A stretch of DNA of 64,000 nucleotides from the NCBI RefSeq assembly GCF_018861005.1, contig NZ_JAHKQL010000034.1, positions 1 to 64,000 of the forward strand, read 5' to 3'. The notes beneath the pieces are model-generated. The model searched no databases, was not told the DNA's origin, and saw only the letters and a list, made by a program, of their open reading frames with translations. Shown piece after piece: positions 60,420 to 64,000 of the stretch. A program made the translations under genes and the position numbers. The stretch's first letter is position 1; each line of letters starts with the position of its first letter. Source of the stretch: Polaribacter vadi. GTDB lineage: Bacteria; Bacteroidota; Bacteroidia; Flavobacteriales; Flavobacteriaceae.

Positions 60420-61217
60420 ATGAAACATATAAAATACAAGTCCAAATTAAAATTAAGTCCTTGGAGAAAAATATCTATAGGTTCTTGGAAACCAAAAGGA
60501 GATTCATCTACCTATGTTTTTGAAGATTTTAATGTGGATAAGGTTTTAGTTTTTTGTAAGCAACAAAGTATTTCTTTTAACAGTTTTGTAATAAAAGCCT
60601 TATCATCAACCATAAATAAAAACAAGAGAATTAATAGTATTGTTCGTTTTGGAAATATTTATCAAAGAGAAAAAAATACCATTTTTATACATACTTTAAC
60701 CAATAGAACTAAAGATGATTTATCTGGTGTTTTAATTGAAGAAGCTTTTAGTAAAGAAATAAAAGAGGTAGATATTGAATTTAAATCAGAAATAAAAAAA
60801 GTAAAAAAAGGAGAAGAAAAACACATTTCATCTAAAAGAAATTTTAAAATAATTCCTGCTATTTTATCAAAATATATATTAAATAGTTTAAGTTTTTTAA
60901 TGTATTCTTTAAATATACATATTAATTTATTTTCATCACCAATAGACCCTTTTGGAAGTGTTATGCTCACGAATATTGGAAGTTTAAACCTTCAAAAAGC
61001 ATTTTGTCCAATTGCACCTTATACTAGAATTCCTATGGTGGTTTCTTTAGGTAGAATTGAGCTAAAACCAACTATTTTAAACAATGAAATTGTAAAAAGC
61101 AATATATCTACTTTTGGGTTTACTTTTGATCATAGAATAATGGATGGTATTCATTTCTCTAAATTTATTGAAACATTTCAAAGTTTTTTTTCTAATCCAA
61201 AATTAATCTTAAAATAA
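60420..61217 (+). CDS. Stand-alone E2-type (2-oxoacid dehydrogenase) acyltransferase
   Basis: A 265-residue protein consisting only of an acyltransferase domain related to the E2 subunits of 2-oxoacid dehydrogenases and chloramphenicol acetyltransferase. The end of the protein carries the catalytic motif FDHRIMDG (H238, D242). VMLTNIGSL is the typical preceding strand. No lipoyl or E1/E3-binding domain is present, so it cannot work in a normal dehydrogenase complex. The middle is lysine-rich with an amphipathic stretch (about 145-180), maybe for membrane contact. It is 9 bp before a fatty acid hydroxylase gene, so an acyl-CoA or lipid acyl transfer is suspected. Confidence 0.82.
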   Translation: MKHIKYKSKLKLSPWRKISIGSWKPKGDSSTYVFEDFNVDKVLVFCKQQSISFNSFVIKALSSTINKNKRINSIVRFGNIYQREKNTIFIHTLTNRTKDDLSGVLIEEAFSKEIKEVDIEFKSEIKKVKKGEEKHISSKRNFKIIPAILSKYILNSLSFLMYSLNIHINLFSSPIDPFGSVMLTNIGSLNLQKAFCPIAPYTRIPMVVSLGRIELKPTILNNEIVKSNISTFGFTFDHRIMDGIHFSKFIETFQSFFSNPKLILK

Positions 61218-61226
61218 CTGCTGTTA

Positions 61227-61871
61227 ATGAAAAATATGGCATCAGATAATCATTATTTGTTACGGTTTTTCGCATCTAGAAATCCAAAATTTGTATTCCT
61301 TAAAATATTGCCAGTTTTGTGTTTTTATATTTTTGTGTTACTCCAAAAGAATTTTATTTTTCACCAACTTTTGTTATGGATTGTTTTAGGTGTTTTAAGT
61401 TGGAGTCTTTTTGAGTATTTTGTGCATAGAGTAGGTTATCATAAACGCACAAAAAGTAGAAAATTGCAATGGTTTTTAGATGCTTTTCATTTACATCATC
61501 ATAAAAACTTAAAAGATCATCGAGTTTTAAATGCTGGTTTTTTATTAATGTATCCTTTAACTATTATTATTTTAGTCGTAATATATTTGCTCACAAATAG
61601 TATTGTTTTAACTGTTGGTTTTGGTTTGGGTAAAACTTTTTATTACCTCTTTTATGAATATGTACATTATCAAATTCATAAAAAAATTCATAAAAAAGGA
61701 TATCTAAATTTGTTTCAGAAATATCATTTATATCATCATTATAAAAACTGGAATGTAAATTTTGGAAATACAATTACTATTTGGGATAAGGTGTTTAATA
61801 CTTATGATGATCGATACAAAAAACTGATTTTAACAAAAAATCAAATCGAAGATTTAATTTTAAAGAAATAA
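61227..61871 (+). CDS. Fatty acid hydroxylase / sterol desaturase family membrane protein
   Basis: A 214-residue integral membrane di-iron protein. Histidine clusters LFEYFVHRVGYH, AFHLHHHKNLKDH, YEYVHYQIHKKIH and KYHLYHHYKNWNVNFG provide the expected eight or so ligands. Hydrophobic spans lie at about 25-42, 45-65 and 100-145. The NFGNTITIWDKVFNT ending is the family's usual one (NxGxxxxxWDxxFGT). The length fits the short bacterial group that includes FA 2-hydroxylases. It is co-transcribed with the E2-like acyltransferase (9-bp gap), and a terminator follows. Confidence 0.88.
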   Translation: MKNMASDNHYLLRFFASRNPKFVFLKILPVLCFYIFVLLQKNFIFHQLLLWIVLGVLSWSLFEYFVHRVGYHKRTKSRKLQWFLDAFHLHHHKNLKDHRVLNAGFLLMYPLTIIILVVIYLLTNSIVLTVGFGLGKTFYYLFYEYVHYQIHKKIHKKGYLNLFQKYHLYHHYKNWNVNFGNTITIWDKVFNTYDDRYKKLILTKNQIEDLILKK

Positions 61872-61901
61872 GTTTTTAATCATAAAAGTTTAGTCTAAAA
61901 A

Positions 61902-61937
61902 AGGATTGTTTTATATTTGAGAACAATCCTATTTTTT
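61902..61937 (+). terminator. Terminator hairpin with a -7 box in its loop, before kynU
   Basis: Perfect stem AGGATTGTT (61902-61910) / AACAATCCT (61922-61930), 11-nt loop, T-run at 61932-61937. The loop contains TATATTTG (61912-61919), an exact -7 box on the plus strand. The element can end the upstream transcript and at the same time start the kynU transcript, whose ATG is at 61942. Confidence 0.65.
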
Positions 61938-61941
61938 ATTG

Positions 61942-63201
61942 ATGAAGTACAAAAACACATTGGCTTTTGCCCAACAATTAGATAAAGAAGACAAACTCGC
62001 TTACTTAAGAAATCAATTTCATATCCCTAAAGATAAAAACGGAAATGACTGGTTGTATTTTACAGGGAATTCTTTAGGGTTACAGCCAAAATCAACAAAA
62101 GAATATATCAATCAAGAATTAGAAGATTGGGCAAATTTAGGAGTAGAAGGCCATTTTGAAGCTAAAAATCCGTGGTTACATTATCACGAATATTTAACAG
62201 ATAAAATGGCTAAAATTGTGGGTGCAAAACCAGTAGAAGTTGTGGTAATGAATACCTTAACAACCAATTTACATCTGTTAATGGTTTCGTTTTACAGGCC
62301 TACAAAAACAAAATACAAAATTGTAATTGAGTCAGATGCTTTTCCTTCAGATAGATATGCTGTGCAATCACAATTAAAATTTCACGGTTTTTCTGAGGAT
62401 GATATAATTGAATGGAAACCAAGAAAAAGAGAAGAATTGTTACATATTGATGATTTAGAAGAAATCGTTACTAATCAAGGTGATGAAATTGCTTTGTTGT
62501 TAATTGGAGGCGTAAATTATTACACAGGTCAGTATTTAGATCTTAAAAAAATCGCAGAAATTGGGCATTCTAAAAATTGTGTAGTTGGCATTGATTTAGC
62601 GCATGGAGCAGGAAATATTCAACCTAATTTACACGATTCTGGAGTAGATTTTGCAGCTTGGTGTACTTACAAATATTTAAATTCAGGTCCAGGAAGTTTA
62701 GCAGGTTTATTTGTGCACGAAAAACATGCAAAAAATAAAGATTTACCACGTTTTTCAGGTTGGTGGAATCATAACAAATCTACTCGTTTTAATATGCGAA
62801 TGCCTTTTGATGTTATGCAAGGTGCAGAAGGCTGGCAATTGAGTAATCCACCAATTTTATCTATGGCAGCCATAAAAGCATCTTTAGATTTATTTGATGA
62901 AGTTGGTATGGATGCTTTACGAGAAAAATCAGAAAAATTAACTGGTTATTTCGAGTTTTTAATCAATGAAATAGGTGCAGATAGCATCAAAATTATTACG
63001 CCAAAAAATCCGAAAGAAAGAGGTTGTCAATTATCCATTCAAGTTAAAAATGCCGATAAAAGTTTACATCAAAAATTAACAGCAAAAAATATTATTACAG
63101 ATTGGCGAGAACCAGATGTAATTCGTTGTGCACCAACACCAATGTATAATTCGTTTGAAGATGTATATAAAATGGTTACAATTTTAAAGAATCTTTTATG
63201 A
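61942..63201 (+). CDS. kynU: Kynureninase
   Basis: A 419-residue PLP enzyme that cleaves kynurenine (or 3-hydroxykynurenine) to anthranilate (or 3-hydroxyanthranilate) and alanine, in tryptophan breakdown. The PLP lysine is K244 in AAWCTYKYLNSGPGSLAG. TGNSLGLQPK and GIDLAHGAGN carry substrate and cofactor contacts, and FSGWWNHN and RMPFDVMQGAEGWQLSNPP are kynureninase signatures. I use the ATG at 61942; a TTG directly before it adds nothing. Its TGA overlaps the start of the next gene (ATGA), so the two are coupled. Other kynurenine-pathway genes are not in the window. Confidence 0.95.
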   Translation: MKYKNTLAFAQQLDKEDKLAYLRNQFHIPKDKNGNDWLYFTGNSLGLQPKSTKEYINQELEDWANLGVEGHFEAKNPWLHYHEYLTDKMAKIVGAKPVEVVVMNTLTTNLHLLMVSFYRPTKTKYKIVIESDAFPSDRYAVQSQLKFHGFSEDDIIEWKPRKREELLHIDDLEEIVTNQGDEIALLLIGGVNYYTGQYLDLKKIAEIGHSKNCVVGIDLAHGAGNIQPNLHDSGVDFAAWCTYKYLNSGPGSLAGLFVHEKHAKNKDLPRFSGWWNHNKSTRFNMRMPFDVMQGAEGWQLSNPPILSMAAIKASLDLFDEVGMDALREKSEKLTGYFEFLINEIGADSIKIITPKNPKERGCQLSIQVKNADKSLHQKLTAKNIITDWREPDVIRCAPTPMYNSFEDVYKMVTILKNLL

Positions 63202-64000
63202 GAAAAAATATCATAATTATTTGCTTTGTTTTACATTCTTTTGTTGCTTTTTCTCAAAATAAATATTTGTCTGATTTCAATTATTTTTGGGAAACCATCC
63301 AAATGGAATATGCTTATTTTGATGTGAAACAAACCAATTGGCAAAAGGTAAAAGAGGTGTATAGTAAACGTTTAAATTCGATAAAAGAAGATTGGGAGTT
63401 TACTTATTTAATAGAGTTAATGAAACACGAACTTTATGATGCGCATTTTACCTTAAATAAAAATCTGGCTTTTTCATTTCGTTTAATACCTAATGATGTA
63501 GATGCTTTTGTATCTATAAAGAATAATAAATATTACATTAAAGACATCAGACAAAATTATACAATCACAAATTTTAATCTAAAAATTGGTGACGAAATTG
63601 TAAAAATGAATGAAAATAATTTTACTGATATTGTACAATTGAACTTACCTAAATCAATAGAAAGTCCAGACCATAAAGTAAAAGAATATTTTGCAAATTT
63701 AATTTTTGCAGGTAGGCATAATAAACCAAGAAAAATTAAAGTTTTACGCAATGGTAAAATTATCACTTTAAAACTACCAAAACCTAATCTTAAAAAATAC
63801 AATTCAACACTTTTAGATTATAAATTGCTGCCAGAAAATATTGGTTATATTAGAATCAATAATTCTTTAGGTAATAATAATGTTATTAAGCAATTTCCGA
63901 AAATTGTAGATAGTTTACAAAATAGTAAAGCTATTATAATCGATTTAAGAAACACTGCAAATGGTGGTAATACAGATGTTGCAAAATCAATTATGGGCAA
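63198..64000 (+). CDS. S41-family peptidase, truncated by the window end
   Basis: The first 267 codons of an exported protease; the rest lies outside the window. The ATG at 63198 overlaps the kynU stop. A signal peptide (IIIICFVLHSFVAFSQ) is followed by a helical N-terminal domain (FWETIQMEYAYFDVKQTNW), a PDZ-like segment (about 115-180, IGDEIVKMNENNF) and the beginning of the S41 core (ENIGYIRINN, IIIDLRNTANGG). The catalytic serine and lysine are beyond the end. It resembles the short S41 peptidases of Bacteroidota rather than the Tsp type at 45777. Confidence 0.85.
   Translation, partial: MRKNIIIICFVLHSFVAFSQNKYLSDFNYFWETIQMEYAYFDVKQTNWQKVKEVYSKRLNSIKEDWEFTYLIELMKHELYDAHFTLNKNLAFSFRLIPNDVDAFVSIKNNKYYIKDIRQNYTITNFNLKIGDEIVKMNENNFTDIVQLNLPKSIESPDHKVKEYFANLIFAGRHNKPRKIKVLRNGKIITLKLPKPNLKKYNSTLLDYKLLPENIGYIRINNSLGNNNVIKQFPKIVDSLQNSKAIIIDLRNTANGGNTDVAKSIMG

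Noticed and set aside
1-64000. CRISPR arrays, rRNA operons, intact insertion sequences, prophage or integrase genes
   Set aside because: None was seen; the only repeats are two copies of a short intergenic element, a period-8 tract and hairpins.

Overview
The window is a stretch of AT-rich chromosome from a marine-type member of the Flavobacteriaceae (Bacteroidota); gene content resembles Polaribacter and its relatives, but genus is an inference. Supporting signs are Bacteroidota-style promoters (TAnnTTTG -7 boxes, often with TTG about 19 nt upstream), almost no Shine-Dalgarno sequences, family-typical proteins (DUF4407, DUF4202, M56/BlaI pair, lysyl-tRNA synthetase with a C-terminal extension, ComEC without a nuclease domain) and short strong hairpin terminators between convergent genes. 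There is no rRNA, CRISPR array or intact insertion sequence. One tRNA gene, tRNA-Leu(UAG), is present.

Layout: (1) 74-16137 is housekeeping: PLP aminotransferase, fatty acid desaturase, rsmG, a zinc-ribbon membrane protein, glutaminase, lysS, a gap holding a possible small RNA and a dispersed repeat, a DUF4407 protein, a BlaI/M56 pair with tandem operators, a cyclophilin lipoprotein, an OmpA-family protein, an M20 dipeptidase and a type II NADH dehydrogenase-like enzyme. (2) 16226-21340 holds the tRNA and a galactose operon (gntR-galM-galK-galT, minus strand), bracketed by two decayed genes: a sulfatase-like C-terminal fragment and a frameshifted galE N-terminal fragment. (3) 21676-43317 is a nitrate/nitrite assimilation island of more than 20 kb on the plus strand. 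(4) 43575-64000 returns to mixed functions: a sodium/solute symporter, thioesterase, Prc-like protease, surE-lpxB cluster, comEC, thioredoxin-like protein, a DPP IV/peptide transporter pair, an HMG-CoA reductase fusion, NlpC/P60 lipoproteins, an E2-like acyltransferase with a fatty acid hydroxylase, kynureninase and a truncated S41 protease.

The assimilation island forms a complete path. A predicted outer-membrane porin (42046) and an NrtABCD-type ABC transporter (37566-41910), together with a NarK-type MFS carrier (29974), would bring nitrate in. A large nitrate reductase that carries its own FAD reductase and [2Fe-2S] modules (31548), followed by a sulfite-reductase-like/rubredoxin protein (35066), would reduce it to nitrite, and NirBD (21676, 24494) would take nitrite to ammonium. 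Control appears to come from a NarX/PilJ-like sensor kinase (25481), a NarL-family regulator (29144) and an FNR-like Crp-family regulator with four cysteines in FNR-like positions (36515). NarL-like heptamers cluster in the nirB, narK and nrtA promoters. The most novel-looking points are the one-polypeptide reductase, its rubredoxin partner, the FNR-type cysteines in an assimilatory locus and the shared promoter architecture.
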